64,000 nucleotides of DNA from Streptomyces stelliscabiei (GCF_014873495.1 NZ_JADBGF010000001.1:5580001-5644000), one strand, 5' to 3'. Numbered from the stretch's first letter, positions 24,621-33,722 are shown. A program made the numbers and translations. The notes: generated from the sequence alone by a model not told the origin.

Positions 24621-26903
24621 CTACTTCACCGGCTGCGGCTCCGGCTCGCTCTCCGTGTCCGTCGTGCCCGCCGGGGGCTCCTCCTCGTCCGGGACGGGCG
24701 TCTTGACGGACTCCAGCAGCAGCTGGGCGACGTCGACGACCGTGATGGACTCCTTGGCCTTGCCGTCGTTCTTCTTGCCGTTGACCGAGTCGGTCAGCAT
24801 GACGAGGCAGAACGGGCAGGCGGTGGAGACGATGTCGGGGTTGAGGGAGAGGGCTTCGTCGACGCGCTCGTTGTTGATGCGCTTGCCGATCCGCTCCTCC
24901 ATCCACATCCGCGCGCCGCCGGCGCCGCAGCAGAAGCCGCGTTCCTTGTGGCGGTGCATCTCCTGCTGGCGCAGGCCCGGGACGGCGGACATGATCTCGC
25001 GCGGGGGCGTGTAGATCTTGTTGTGGCGGCCCAGGTAGCAGGGGTCGTGGTAGGTGATCAGGCCCTCGACCGGGGTCACCGGGATCAGCTTGCCCTCGTC
25101 GATCAGGTGCTGGAGCAGCTGGGTGTGGTGGATGACCTCGTAGTCGCCGCCGAGCTGCGGGTACTCGTTGCCGAGCGTGTTGAGGCAGTGCGGGCAGGTG
25201 GCGACGATCTTCTTCGCGGACTTGGGCTTCTTGGTCGACTCGTCCTCGTCGTCCTCGCCGAAGGCCATGTTCAGCGCGGCGACGTTCTCCATGCCGAGTT
25301 CCTGGAACAGGGGCTCGTTGCCGAGGCGGCGGGCGGAGTCGCCGGTGCACTTCTCGTCGCCGCCCATGATGGCGAACGTGACGCCCGCCATGTGGAGCAG
25401 CTCGGCGAAGGCCTTGGTGGTCTTCTTCGCGCGGTCTTCGAGGGCGCCGGCGCAGCCGACCCAGTACAGGTACTCGACCTCGGTCAGGTCCTCGATGTCC
25501 TTGCCGACGACCGGGACCTCGAAGTCGACCTCCTTGAGCCATTCCAGGCGCTGCTTCTTCGCCAGACCCCAGGGGTTGCCCTTCTTCTCCAGGTTCTTGA
25601 GCATCGTGCCCGCCTCGGAGGGGAACGCGCTCTCGATCATCACCTGGTAGCGGCGCATGTCGACGATGTGGTCGACGTGCTCGATGTCCACCGGGCACTG
25701 CTCGACGCAGGCGCCGCAGGTGGTGCAGGACCACAGGACGTCCGGGTCGATGACGCCGTTCTCCTCGACGGTCCCGATCAGCGGACGCTCGGCCTCGGCG
25801 AGAGCGGCGGCGGGCACGTCCTTGAGCTGCTCCTCGGACGCCTTCTCCTCGCCCTCCATGCTCTTGCCGCCACCGGCGAGCAGGTAGGGGGCCTTGGCGT
25901 GCGCGTGGTCCCGCAGCGACATGATCAGCAGCTTGGGGGACAGCGGCTTGCCGGTGTTCCAGGCCGGGCACTGCGACTGGCAGCGGCCGCACTCGGTGCA
26001 GGTGGAGAAGTCGAGGATGCCCTTCCAGGAGAACTGCTCGACCTGGGAGACACCGAAGACGTCGTCGTCACCGGGGTCGGTGAAGTCGATCGGCTTGCCG
26101 CCGGAGGTCATCGGCTGCAGACCGCCGAGCGCGGTGGCGCCGTCGGCGTTGCGCTTGAACCAGATGTTCGGGAAGCCGAGGAAGCGGTGCCAGGCGACAC
26201 CCATGTTGGTGTTCAGCGAGACCGTGATCATCCAGATCAGCGAGGTGCCGATCTTGATCATCGCTGTGAGGTAGATCAGGTTCTGCAGGGTGCTCGGGTC
26301 GAGGTCCTTGAAGGCCAGGACCAGCGGGTACGAGGCGAAGTACCCGGCCTCGTAGTGGTCCACGTGGTGGATGGCGCCTTCGAGGCCGCGCAGGGTGTAG
26401 ATCGCGAGGCCGATGGTGAGGATGACGTACTCGACGAAGTACGCCTGCCAGGCCTTGGAGCCCGCGAAACGCGACTTGCGGCCGGCCCGGGAGGGCAGGT
26501 TGAGCAGCCGGACGGCGATCAGCACCAGGATGCCGAGGATCGTCATCACACCGATGAACTCGATGTACATCTCGAACGGCAGGAAGCCGCCGATCACCGG
26601 CAGCGTCCAGTCGGCCTCGAACAGCTGGCCGTACGCCTGCGCCAGGGTCGGGGGCAGCGTCAGGAAGCCGATCGCGACGAACCAGTGGGCGAAGCCCACG
26701 ATCCCCCACCGGTTCATCCGGGTGTGGCCGAGGAACTCCTTGACCAGGGTGATCGTGCGCGCCTTCGGGTCGTCCGTACGGCTGCCCGCGGGCACCGGCT
26801 GGCCGAGCTTCACGAACCGGTAGATCTGCGCCACGGCTCGGGCGATGAGCGCAACGCCGACCACGGTCAGGACCAGCGACACGATGATCGCGGCGAGTTG
26901 CAT
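24621..26903 (-). CDS. Membrane-bound iron-sulfur oxidoreductase (heterodisulfide-reductase-like)
   Basis: A 760-residue electron-transfer protein. Residues about 1-260 have five to six membrane helices of the nitrate-reductase-gamma type, likely binding haem. Then come two ferredoxin-type [4Fe-4S] motifs (CTECGRCQSQCPAWNTG and CTTCGACVEQCPVDIEH), followed by two CCG domains (HDPCYLGRHN, CCGAGGARMW, TACPFCLVML) like HdrD and GlpC. The C-terminus is acidic and Pro-rich. It probably passes electrons between a menaquinone pool and a soluble donor; the partner is unknown. The ATG at 26903 follows GAGGAG. Conserved as a single gene in actinobacteria. Confidence 0.88.
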   Translation of the reverse strand: MQLAAIIVSLVLTVVGVALIARAVAQIYRFVKLGQPVPAGSRTDDPKARTITLVKEFLGHTRMNRWGIVGFAHWFVAIGFLTLPPTLAQAYGQLFEADWTLPVIGGFLPFEMYIEFIGVMTILGILVLIAVRLLNLPSRAGRKSRFAGSKAWQAYFVEYVILTIGLAIYTLRGLEGAIHHVDHYEAGYFASYPLVLAFKDLDPSTLQNLIYLTAMIKIGTSLIWMITVSLNTNMGVAWHRFLGFPNIWFKRNADGATALGGLQPMTSGGKPIDFTDPGDDDVFGVSQVEQFSWKGILDFSTCTECGRCQSQCPAWNTGKPLSPKLLIMSLRDHAHAKAPYLLAGGGKSMEGEEKASEEQLKDVPAAALAEAERPLIGTVEENGVIDPDVLWSCTTCGACVEQCPVDIEHVDHIVDMRRYQVMIESAFPSEAGTMLKNLEKKGNPWGLAKKQRLEWLKEVDFEVPVVGKDIEDLTEVEYLYWVGCAGALEDRAKKTTKAFAELLHMAGVTFAIMGGDEKCTGDSARRLGNEPLFQELGMENVAALNMAFGEDDEDESTKKPKSAKKIVATCPHCLNTLGNEYPQLGGDYEVIHHTQLLQHLIDEGKLIPVTPVEGLITYHDPCYLGRHNKIYTPPREIMSAVPGLRQQEMHRHKERGFCCGAGGARMWMEERIGKRINNERVDEALSLNPDIVSTACPFCLVMLTDSVNGKKNDGKAKESITVVDVAQLLLESVKTPVPDEEEPPAGTTDTESEPEPQPVK

Positions 26904-27213
26904 TGGGGGCTCCTCGGGCCTGCGAGGGTTTTCTCCGGGGTGCCTGCCCGGCTCCTCGGAGATCATTGGAGATCATTACTAAGCGGTAACTTATGCAGTC
27001 CGTCTGAGACTACCCAGTTCTCCTGCCGCACTGTAGCCAGGGGGGCGGTGATCTGCGTCGCTGAGGGTTGCCTGAGTGCGGGCCTGTCGCGCCGGGGGTG
27101 ATACGCGCCGGTGTCGGGGCGGGGGCCGGCCGTGGGGGCCGGTGCGGGCGCGCTGTTTCAAAACGATCGTGTTATTCATGAGAAATTGTGACATTCACGC
27201 CTAACTTGGATCC
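26904..27213. promoter_or_regulatory. Divergent promoter region with a direct and an inverted repeat
   Basis: A 310-base gap between the iron-sulfur gene and the MraY-like gene. GGAGATCATT is directly repeated at 26958-26977, and TTAC/GTAA arms form TTACTAAGCGGTAA at 26976-26989, in the position of a repressor site for the iron-sulfur gene. No coding region is evident; the exact promoters are not clear. Confidence 0.3.
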
Positions 27214-28473
27214 GTGCTGTACGGAATCCTCGCTGCCGCCTCCGCCCTGTTGCTGACCGCCGTGCTCTCGGCGGCCGTCCGTGTGCCCGCGCTGCGGCTG
27301 GGGATCGTGGAGCGGCGGCGCGGGCGGCGGGTGCCGGTGCTCGGCGGTGTCGCGGTGATGGCCGGGGTGGGGGCCGTGGCCTGGGTGGGGGAGTGGAGCG
27401 GGGTCGCTCCGCTGGGGGACGAGGCCGGGTGGCTGATCGTCGCGGGGGCCGGGCTCGGGCTGCTCGGGCTGGTCGGTGACGTGTGGCGCCTTCCGGCGGT
27501 GGTCGGGGCGGCGGGGGTCGTCGTCGCCGCCGCGCTGGTGGTGCCGTACCGCGACCTGGGTGTGCTGGGCGGGGTGTCGGGGATCGCCTGGATCACTCTC
27601 GTGGTGCACGGGTTCAAGGGGATGGCGCGGTCCGACGGGGTGCTCGGGGTGGTGGGGGCGGTCACCGCGTTCGCGCTGAGCGGGTGCGCGGCGGCGGAGG
27701 TCATGGACGGTCTGGCGACGCTGTTCAGCGTGGTGGCGGCCGCGCTCACGGGGTTCCTGATGCACAACTGGCCGCCCGCGCGCGTCGCGCTCGGCACCTG
27801 CGGGGCGCTCTTCGTGGGCTTCGTGCTGGCGGGGGGTGTGCTGCATGTGTACGCCGTCGGGTACGGGGCGGGGGTCGGGGCGCCCTTCGCCCTCACGGCC
27901 GTGGCCACCGCCGACGCCGTCCTCGTCCTCGTGTCGCGGAAGCGGGCGGGGCGGGAGCTGTGGCGGGGCGGGCCCGACCATCTCGCCCACCGGCTGCGGC
28001 GGATCGGGCTCACGCCGCCGGGGGTGGTGGTCGTGCTGGGGATCGCCGCGGGGGGCTCCGCCGGGATGGGGCTCGCCATCCACATGCTGTGGACGGAGCC
28101 GGGGGTCGCGTGGTGGGTGGCGGGGGCGGCCGGGGTGGTCGTCCTCGGGATGCTCTTCGTGCCGGTGGGTCCGCCGCGTACCGCCGTGGCCGCCGGGCGG
28201 GCCGCGCGGTCCGGTGCGCGGTCCGGTGCGGGGTCCGGTGCGGGGTCTGTTCCGGCCGCCGCGGGTGCCGTCGCTTCGGCCGCCGCCGGTGCCGCCGCGC
28301 GCCGTCCGCGGCCCCCGGGCGCCCGGGCGGTTCCGACGGGCGTCCACCGGGTGCCCGACCCCGCCGCCCCTCGCTCCATTCCGGGGGGCCGCGCCCCCGG
28401 CCCCTCCTCCCGGCCGACCCGCCTCGGCCGGCAGGAGGCGGCCGAGCTGGGGCGGCGGGGGCGGGTGGGGTAG
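27214..28473 (+). CDS. MraY/WecA-fold membrane protein lacking catalytic motifs
   Basis: A 419-residue protein with about ten hydrophobic helices in residues 1-320, then a Gly/Ala/Pro/Arg-rich tail. The layout matches polyprenyl-phosphate sugar-1-phosphate transferases: a VLGGVAVMAG segment after helix 1, VGDVWRLP where enzymes have DD, HGFKGMARSDG where they have N-x-x-DG, HNWPPARVALGTCGAL where they have NxxPAxxFxGD, and GGPDHLAHRLRR in place of the His loop. The acidic residues of the DD and GD motifs are missing, so it is probably not an active transferase. It could have a binding or regulatory role in cell-envelope polymer synthesis. Confidence 0.6.
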   Translation: MLYGILAAASALLLTAVLSAAVRVPALRLGIVERRRGRRVPVLGGVAVMAGVGAVAWVGEWSGVAPLGDEAGWLIVAGAGLGLLGLVGDVWRLPAVVGAAGVVVAAALVVPYRDLGVLGGVSGIAWITLVVHGFKGMARSDGVLGVVGAVTAFALSGCAAAEVMDGLATLFSVVAAALTGFLMHNWPPARVALGTCGALFVGFVLAGGVLHVYAVGYGAGVGAPFALTAVATADAVLVLVSRKRAGRELWRGGPDHLAHRLRRIGLTPPGVVVVLGIAAGGSAGMGLAIHMLWTEPGVAWWVAGAAGVVVLGMLFVPVGPPRTAVAAGRAARSGARSGAGSGAGSVPAAAGAVASAAAGAAARRPRPPGARAVPTGVHRVPDPAAPRSIPGGRAPGPSSRPTRLGRQEAAELGRRGRVG

Positions 28474-28646
28474 GGGGATCGGAGGTCCGGGGAACCGGGG
28501 GCCGGGGGTCGGGGGAACCCTCCACGCGCCCCCATCCAGCCCCCGTCACCCTCATGCCCCCGCCCCTCCTCTCCTCATAAGCGCAGGTCAGCGCCCGCAT
28601 GCGTATAAGGAAAACATAAGAGTTGAGCCCCCTCGGCTCAGGTCTG

Positions 28647-28675
28647 TTGACCCATCGGGAGGCGTCGTGCACACT
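28647..28675 (+). promoter_or_regulatory. Probable promoter of the dnaK operon
   Basis: TTGACC (28647-28652) and CACACT (28670-28675) are spaced by 17 bases, a good fit to the principal sigma factor consensus used in Streptomyces. The -10 element runs directly into the HAIR repressor site, so HspR binding would block polymerase. Confidence 0.6.
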
Positions 28676-28694
28676 TGAGCCTGTTCCACTCAAG
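28674..28694 (+). promoter_or_regulatory. HAIR operator for HspR upstream of dnaK
   Basis: CTTGAGC-N7-ACTCAAG matches the HspR-associated inverted repeat (CTTGAGT-N7-ACTCAAG) with one change. It sits 21 bases before the dnaK ATG and overlaps the -10 region. HspR is encoded at the end of the same operon, giving autoregulation. Confidence 0.88.
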
Positions 28695-28714
28695 TCATTG
28701 TTGGAGGAATCGAA

Positions 28715-30568
28715 ATGGCACGTGCGGTCGGCATCGACCTGGGCACGACTAACTCCGTCGTCAGCGTTCTTGAAGGCGGCGAGCCCACCGTCATCACCAA
28801 CGCAGAGGGCGCCAGGACCACGCCGTCCGTCGTCGCCTTCGCCAAGAACGGTGAGGTGCTCGTCGGCGAGGTCGCCAAGCGCCAGGCGGTCACGAACGTG
28901 GACCGGACGATCCGGTCCGTCAAGCGTCACATGGGCACGGACTGGAAGATCGAGCTCGACGGGAAGCACTTCAACCCGCAGCAGATGAGCGCCTTCATCC
29001 TGCAGAAGCTGAAGCGCGACGCCGAGGCGTACCTGGGCGAGAAGGTCGCGGACGCGGTCATCACCGTCCCGGCGTACTTCAACGACTCCGAGCGCCAGGC
29101 GACGAAGGAGGCCGGTGAGATCGCGGGGCTGAACGTGCTCCGTATCGTCAACGAGCCGACCGCCGCCGCCCTCGCCTACGGCCTCGACAAGGACGACCAG
29201 ACGATCCTCGTCTTCGACCTCGGCGGCGGCACCTTCGACGTGTCGCTCCTGGAGATCGGTGACGGCGTCGTCGAGGTGAAGGCCACCAACGGTGACAACC
29301 ACCTCGGTGGTGACGACTGGGACCAGCGCGTCGTCGACTACCTGGTGCAGCAGTTCCGCGCCGGCCACGGCGTGGACCTCGCCAAGGACAAGATGGCCCT
29401 GCAGCGTCTGCGCGAGGCCGCCGAGAAGGCGAAGATCGAGCTGTCCTCCTCCACGGAGACCTCGATCAACCTGCCCTACATCACCGCCTCCGCCGAGGGC
29501 CCGCTGCACCTGGACGAGAAGCTCACCCGGGCCCAGTTCCAGCAGCTGACGGCCGACCTGCTGGAGCGCTGCAAGACGCCGTTCCACAACGTCATCAAGG
29601 ACGCCGGGATCGCCCTGTCCGAGATCGACCACGTCGTTCTCGTCGGCGGCTCCACCCGTATGCCCGCCGTCGCCGAGCTGGTCAAGGAACTGACCGGCGG
29701 CAACGAGGCCAACAAGGGTGTGAACCCGGACGAGGTCGTCGCCATCGGCGCCGCCCTCCAGGCCGGTGTCCTCAAGGGCGAGGTCAAGGACGTCCTGCTC
29801 CTCGACGTCACCCCGCTGTCCCTCGGTATCGAGACCAAGGGCGGCATCATGACCAAGCTCATCGAGCGGAACACGACGATCCCGACCAAGCGGTCCGAGA
29901 TCTTCACCACCGCCGAGGACAACCAGCCGTCCGTGCAGATCCAGGTCTACCAGGGCGAGCGCGAGATCGCGGCGTACAACAAGAAGCTCGGGATGTTCGA
30001 GCTGACCGGTCTGCCGCCCGCCCCGCGCGGTGTCCCGCAGATCGAGGTCGCCTTCGACATCGACGCCAACGGCATCATGCACGTGACCGCGAAGGACCTG
30101 GGCACGGGCAAGGAGCAGAAGATGACCGTCACCGGCGGCTCCTCGCTGCCGAAGGACGAGGTCGACCGGATGCGCCAGGAGGCCGAGAAGTACGCGGAGG
30201 AGGACCACGCCCGCCGCGAGGCCGCCGAGAGCCGCAACCAGGGCGAGCAGCTCGTCTACCAGACCGAGAAGTTCCTCAAGGACAACGAGGACAAGGTCCC
30301 CGGCGACATCAAGACCGAGGTCGAGGCCGCCGTCGCCGAGCTGAAGGAAGTCCTCAAGGGTGAGGACACCGCCGAGATCCGCACGGCCACCGAGAAGGTC
30401 GCCGCCGTCTCGCAGAAGCTCGGCCAGGCCCTGTACGCCGACGCCCAGGCCGCGCAGGCCGCGGGCGGCGAGGCCGGCGCCGGCGCCGGTGACGCCAAGG
30501 CCGACGACGATGTCGTGGACGCCGAGATCGTCGACGAGGACCGTGAGCGCAAGGACGGTGCCGCGTGA
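28715..30568 (+). CDS. dnaK: Hsp70 chaperone DnaK
   Basis: A 617-residue ATP-dependent chaperone that binds unfolded polypeptides in the cytosol with DnaJ and GrpE. The N-terminal ATPase domain has GIDLGTTNSVVSVLEGG at the start and the phosphate loops VFDLGGGTFDVS and LVGGSTRMP. The interdomain linker is followed by the substrate-binding domain (DVTPLSLGIETKGG) and a helical lid with an acidic Gly/Ala-rich tail ending EIVDEDRERKDGAA. The ATG follows TTGGAGG. Its expression is controlled by HspR through the upstream HAIR repeat. The stop overlaps the grpE start (GTGA). Confidence 0.98.
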   Translation: MARAVGIDLGTTNSVVSVLEGGEPTVITNAEGARTTPSVVAFAKNGEVLVGEVAKRQAVTNVDRTIRSVKRHMGTDWKIELDGKHFNPQQMSAFILQKLKRDAEAYLGEKVADAVITVPAYFNDSERQATKEAGEIAGLNVLRIVNEPTAAALAYGLDKDDQTILVFDLGGGTFDVSLLEIGDGVVEVKATNGDNHLGGDDWDQRVVDYLVQQFRAGHGVDLAKDKMALQRLREAAEKAKIELSSSTETSINLPYITASAEGPLHLDEKLTRAQFQQLTADLLERCKTPFHNVIKDAGIALSEIDHVVLVGGSTRMPAVAELVKELTGGNEANKGVNPDEVVAIGAALQAGVLKGEVKDVLLLDVTPLSLGIETKGGIMTKLIERNTTIPTKRSEIFTTAEDNQPSVQIQVYQGEREIAAYNKKLGMFELTGLPPAPRGVPQIEVAFDIDANGIMHVTAKDLGTGKEQKMTVTGGSSLPKDEVDRMRQEAEKYAEEDHARREAAESRNQGEQLVYQTEKFLKDNEDKVPGDIKTEVEAAVAELKEVLKGEDTAEIRTATEKVAAVSQKLGQALYADAQAAQAAGGEAGAGAGDAKADDDVVDAEIVDEDRERKDGAA

Positions 30569-31257
30569 CGGAGGAGACCCCGGGCTTCGACGAGCAGCAG
30601 CCGCAGTCGGCTCAGCCGCAGCAGCCTGATGTCCCCTCCGGCTCTGACGACGCCGAGCCGAAGGCCGCCCCCCAGGAGGGGGCGGCCCCGGCCGGGGACG
30701 CGGCGGCGACGGCCCAGGTGGCCGGTCTGACGGCACAGCTGGACCAGGTGCGTACGGCGCTCGGTGAGCGCACCGCGGACCTCCAGCGTCTCCAGGCCGA
30801 GTACCAGAACTACCGCCGACGGGTCGAGCGCGACCGGATCACGGTCAAGGAGATCGCCGTGGCGAACCTCCTGACCGAACTCCTGCCCGTGCTCGACGAC
30901 ATCGGCCGCGCGCGGGAGCACGGCGAACTCGTCGGCGGCTTCAAGTCCGTCGCCGAGTCGCTGGAGACGGTCGCGGCGAAGATGGGCCTGCAGCAGTTCG
31001 GCAAGGAGGGTGAGCCCTTCGACCCGACGATCCACGAGGCCCTGATGCACAGTTACGCGCCCGACGTCACCGAGACGACGTGCGTGGCGATTCTCCAGCC
31101 GGGGTATCGCATCGGCGAGCGCACCATCCGCCCCGCGCGGGTGGCCGTGGCCGAACCGCAGCCCGGTGCGCAGTCCGCCAAGGCCGAGGAGTCCGAGGGC
31201 GCCTCCGATGCCTCCGGTGCCGACGACAAGGAGAGCGGTGGCCCGGACGAGGGCTGA
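30565..31257 (+). CDS. grpE: Nucleotide exchange factor GrpE
   Basis: A 230-residue cochaperone that releases ADP from DnaK. It starts at GTG 30565, overlapping the dnaK stop. The N-terminal 55 residues are acidic, Gln/Pro-rich and disordered, common in actinobacteria. A long coiled coil (residues about 55-110, including LQRLQAEYQNYRRRVERD) leads into the beta-domain with the motif MHSYAPDVTETTCVAILQPGYRIGERTIRPARVAV, the family signature. A disordered acidic tail follows. Co-transcribed with dnaK and dnaJ. Confidence 0.97.
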   Translation: MTEETPGFDEQQPQSAQPQQPDVPSGSDDAEPKAAPQEGAAPAGDAAATAQVAGLTAQLDQVRTALGERTADLQRLQAEYQNYRRRVERDRITVKEIAVANLLTELLPVLDDIGRAREHGELVGGFKSVAESLETVAAKMGLQQFGKEGEPFDPTIHEALMHSYAPDVTETTCVAILQPGYRIGERTIRPARVAVAEPQPGAQSAKAEESEGASDASGADDKESGGPDEG

Positions 31258-31299
31258 CGCAGGCGGCATGCAGGCTGAGCGGAAGGAGGGACGTCGCGG

Positions 31300-32478
31300 A
31301 TGAGTACCAAGGACTTCATCGAGAAGGACTACTACAAGGTCCTCGGCGTCCCCAAGGACGCCACCGAGGCCGAGATCAAGAAGGCGTACCGCAAACTCGC
31401 CCGCGAGTTCCACCCGGACGCCAACAAGGGGAACGTCAAGGCCGAGGAGCGCTTCAAGGAGATCTCCGAGGCCAACGACATCCTCGGTGACCCCAAGAAG
31501 CGCAAGGAGTACGACGAGGCCCGCGCCCTCTTCGGCAACGGCGCCTTCCGCCCGGGGCCGGGCGCCGGCGGCGGCTCGTTCAACTTCGACCTGGGCGACC
31601 TCTTCGGAGGCGGCGCCCAGGGCGGGGGGCAGGCGGGCGGCTTCGGCGGGGGCATCGGCGATGTCTTCGGCGGCCTCTTCAACCGGGGCAGCTCCGGCAC
31701 CACGCGGGTGCAGCCCCGGCGCGGCCAGGACATCGAGTCCGAGGTCACGCTGAGCTTCACCGAGGCCATCGAGGGCGCGACCGTCCCGCTCCGGATGTCC
31801 TCGCAGTCGCCCTGCAAGGCCTGTTCGGGCACCGGCGACGCCAACGGCACGCCCCGCGTGTGCCCGACGTGCGTCGGCACCGGCCAGGTCGCGCGGGGCT
31901 CCGGCGGCGGCTTCTCCCTGACCGACCCCTGCCCCGACTGCAAGGGCCGGGGCCTGATCGCCGAGGACCCCTGCGACATCTGCAAGGGATCGGGCCGCGC
32001 CAAGTCGTCCCGCACCATGCAGGTCCGGATCCCGGCGGGCGTCTCCGACGGCCAGCGGATCCGGCTGCGCGGCAAGGGCGCCCCCGGTGAACGGGGCGGC
32101 CCGGCAGGCGACTTGTACGTCGTCGTGCACGTCGACCCGCACCCGGTGTTCGGCCGCAAGGACGACAACCTCACGGTGACCGTCCCGGTGACGTATCCGG
32201 AGGCGGCCCTGGGCGGCGAGGTCCGGGTCCCGACCCTGGGCGGACCGCCGGTCACCCTGAAACTGCCTCCGGGCACCCCCAACGGCCGTACGATGCGGGC
32301 CCGGGGCAAGGGCGCCTTCCGCAAGGACGGCACCCGCGGGGACCTGCTGATCACCGTCGAGGTGAGTGTTCCGAAGGACCTGTCGGGGAAGGCTCGTGAC
32401 GCCCTGGAGGCGTATCGCGAGGCGACCGCGGGCGAGGACCCGCGGGCGGAGCTGTTCCAGGCCGCGAAGGGAGCATGA
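31300..32478 (+). CDS. dnaJ: Hsp40 cochaperone DnaJ
   Basis: A 392-residue protein that delivers substrates to DnaK and stimulates its ATPase. The N-terminal J domain holds the HPD tripeptide (REFHPDANKG, about residue 44). A Gly/Phe-rich linker follows (residues about 85-145). The zinc-finger region has four CxxCxG modules (CKACSGTG, CPTCVGTG, CPDCKGRG, CDICKGSG), and two C-terminal beta domains end in KDLSGKARDALEAY. It is 42 bases after grpE. The stop overlaps the hspR start (ATGA). Full length for the family. Confidence 0.97.
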   Translation: MSTKDFIEKDYYKVLGVPKDATEAEIKKAYRKLAREFHPDANKGNVKAEERFKEISEANDILGDPKKRKEYDEARALFGNGAFRPGPGAGGGSFNFDLGDLFGGGAQGGGQAGGFGGGIGDVFGGLFNRGSSGTTRVQPRRGQDIESEVTLSFTEAIEGATVPLRMSSQSPCKACSGTGDANGTPRVCPTCVGTGQVARGSGGGFSLTDPCPDCKGRGLIAEDPCDICKGSGRAKSSRTMQVRIPAGVSDGQRIRLRGKGAPGERGGPAGDLYVVVHVDPHPVFGRKDDNLTVTVPVTYPEAALGGEVRVPTLGGPPVTLKLPPGTPNGRTMRARGKGAFRKDGTRGDLLITVEVSVPKDLSGKARDALEAYREATAGEDPRAELFQAAKGA

Positions 32479-32954
32479 ATGTGATGGACGGCCGCCGTAG
32501 GCAGAATCCGTTGGGTAGGGCGTACGAGCTGACGGAGGAGACACCGGTGTACGTCATCTCGGTGGCCGCCCAGCTCTCCGGTCTGCACCCGCAGACCCTG
32601 CGCCAGTACGACCGTCTCGGCCTGGTCTCCCCGGACCGCACCGCCGGGCGCGGCCGTCGCTACTCGGCCCGCGACATCGAACTGCTGCGCACGGTCCAGC
32701 AGTTGTCGCAGGACGAGGGCATCAACCTGGCCGGCATCAAGCGCATCATCGAGCTGGAGAACCAGGTCGCGGCCCTCCAGTCGAGGGTGGCCGAGATGGA
32801 GGCCGCCCTCGACGGCGCCGCCGCGACCATGCGCCAGCGCGAGGCGGCGGTCCATGCCTCCTACCGGCGCGACCTGGTGCCGTATCAGGAGATGCAGCAG
32901 AGCAGCGCGTTGGTGGTGTGGCGGCCCAAGGGGCGGCAGACGTCATCGGACTGA
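32475..32954 (+). CDS. hspR: MerR-family heat-shock repressor HspR
   Basis: A 159-residue repressor of the dnaK operon and clpB. The N-terminal MerR-type winged helix (VYVISVAAQLSGLHPQTLRQYDRLGLVSPDRTAGRGRRYS) is followed by a dimerising coiled coil (INLAGIKRIIELENQVAALQSRV) and a variable tail. DnaK is known in Streptomyces to act as corepressor, so heat-unfolded proteins relieve repression. The ATG at 32475 overlaps the dnaJ stop; an internal ATG at 32484 (MDGRRRQN) is an alternative start. Its HAIR targets are seen at 28674 and 59071. Confidence 0.96.
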   Translation: MNVMDGRRRQNPLGRAYELTEETPVYVISVAAQLSGLHPQTLRQYDRLGLVSPDRTAGRGRRYSARDIELLRTVQQLSQDEGINLAGIKRIIELENQVAALQSRVAEMEAALDGAAATMRQREAAVHASYRRDLVPYQEMQQSSALVVWRPKGRQTSSD

Positions 32955-32975
32955 CCATCCCGAGTACGCGGAAGG

Positions 32976-33003
32976 GCCCGGAGGTTCGCACGAACCTCCG
33001 GGC
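32976..33003 (+). terminator. Terminator hairpin of the dnaK operon
   Basis: GCCCGGAGGTTCG (32976-32988) and 32991-33003 are perfect reverse complements separated by CA, giving a 12-pair stem with a tight GCAC loop. It starts 21 bases after the hspR stop and lacks a U tract, normal in Streptomyces. Confidence 0.8.
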
Positions 33004-33068
33004 ACGCCGCGCCTGGCACGACGTCATTGCGTTAGGCACTCATCGAGGACGATCCAGTCGTCACTCAT

Positions 33069-33293
33069 TCACGAGCCCTGTGGATACTTCCGGTCGATGG
33101 AGGACGCGAACCACTCGCACAGCCACGTCAGTTCCGGCCCGGGCGGCCGGGCTGATCGGCAGCTCTGCTCGTAGGGGCCGTACCGGCCCTCGATGCCGTC
33201 GGGCCACAGAGGGGTGTGCGAGACACCGATCTCGAAGAAGAACCGCAGTAGTGACCAGCGCCGACGAATGAGCCCAACAGCGCCCAGGGTCAT
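33069..33293 (-). CDS. Possible small protein, perhaps truncated
   Basis: A 74-residue reverse-strand frame with amino-acid composition and third-position GC that look coding: MTLGAVGLIRRRW, then a Trp/Phe-rich segment (HTPLWPDGIEGRYGPYEQS) and WLCEWFASSIDRKYPQ near the end. It has the flavour of short Trp-rich proteins found near toxin or secretion loci. No family is recognised and the ribosome-binding site is poor. It could be a fragment. Confidence 0.3.
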   Translation of the reverse strand: MTLGAVGLIRRRWSLLRFFFEIGVSHTPLWPDGIEGRYGPYEQSCRSARPPGPELTWLCEWFASSIDRKYPQGS

Positions 33294-33335
33294 GCCACGT
33301 TGACAGCACGCTCGTCGGCCGAATCACATCTGTAC

Positions 33336-33722
33336 ATGGACCTGCGTCGCTGTGCGTGCGGGACGGGCTGCTTCGATCGTCGACACCGGCTGGAGCTGCA
33401 CGGTGACGTCCTGGGCGCGGCGTACGAGGGTGCGTGCGGTCGGTGCGGGGTGACCCGCCGTTTCGAGTTCCGCCTGACGGAGGAGATCCCCCGCCCCCGC
33501 CGGCCTTCGGTGGCGCGGAGGCTTCGCAGATCATGGAGAGAGGCGGTGACGGGGGGGAAGGTCGGCGGTCCTGGAGCTGTAGCGGCGGTGGGTGGTCGGG
33601 ATTCCCGGACTCCCGCCCGCCGGCACGGTGCCCCATGGCGGCTCCAGCCATCACCACTGTGCTCGGAGGGGCGGATCGGCGCGGTGAGCGGTGACCGGGC
33701 ACAGTCCGGTGGATATGAATGA
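33336..33722 (+). CDS. Small Cys-rich protein, C-terminus probably degraded
   Basis: From the ATG at 33336 the first 50 residues look real: MDLRRCACGTGCFD, then a GACGRCGVTRRFEF segment, so two CxC/CxxC-type pairs could bind zinc. After about residue 60 the frame becomes Arg/Gly-rich low-complexity sequence unlike a protein, suggesting that the original C-terminus was lost by frameshift or replacement. A TTG at 33300 is an alternative start. Treat as a partial gene of unknown function. Confidence 0.35.
   Translation: MDLRRCACGTGCFDRRHRLELHGDVLGAAYEGACGRCGVTRRFEFRLTEEIPRPRRPSVARRLRRSWREAVTGGKVGGPGAVAAVGGRDSRTPARRHGAPWRLQPSPLCSEGRIGAVSGDRAQSGGYE

Noticed and set aside
24540..27101. 853-residue plus-strand frame opposite the iron-sulfur oxidoreductase
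   Set aside because: No membrane or cluster motif, unlike the minus strand with all Cys motifs in register.
28010..30736. 908-residue minus-strand frame opposite dnaK
   Set aside because: A classical antisense shadow of dnaK; it contains no domain and crosses the HAIR operator.
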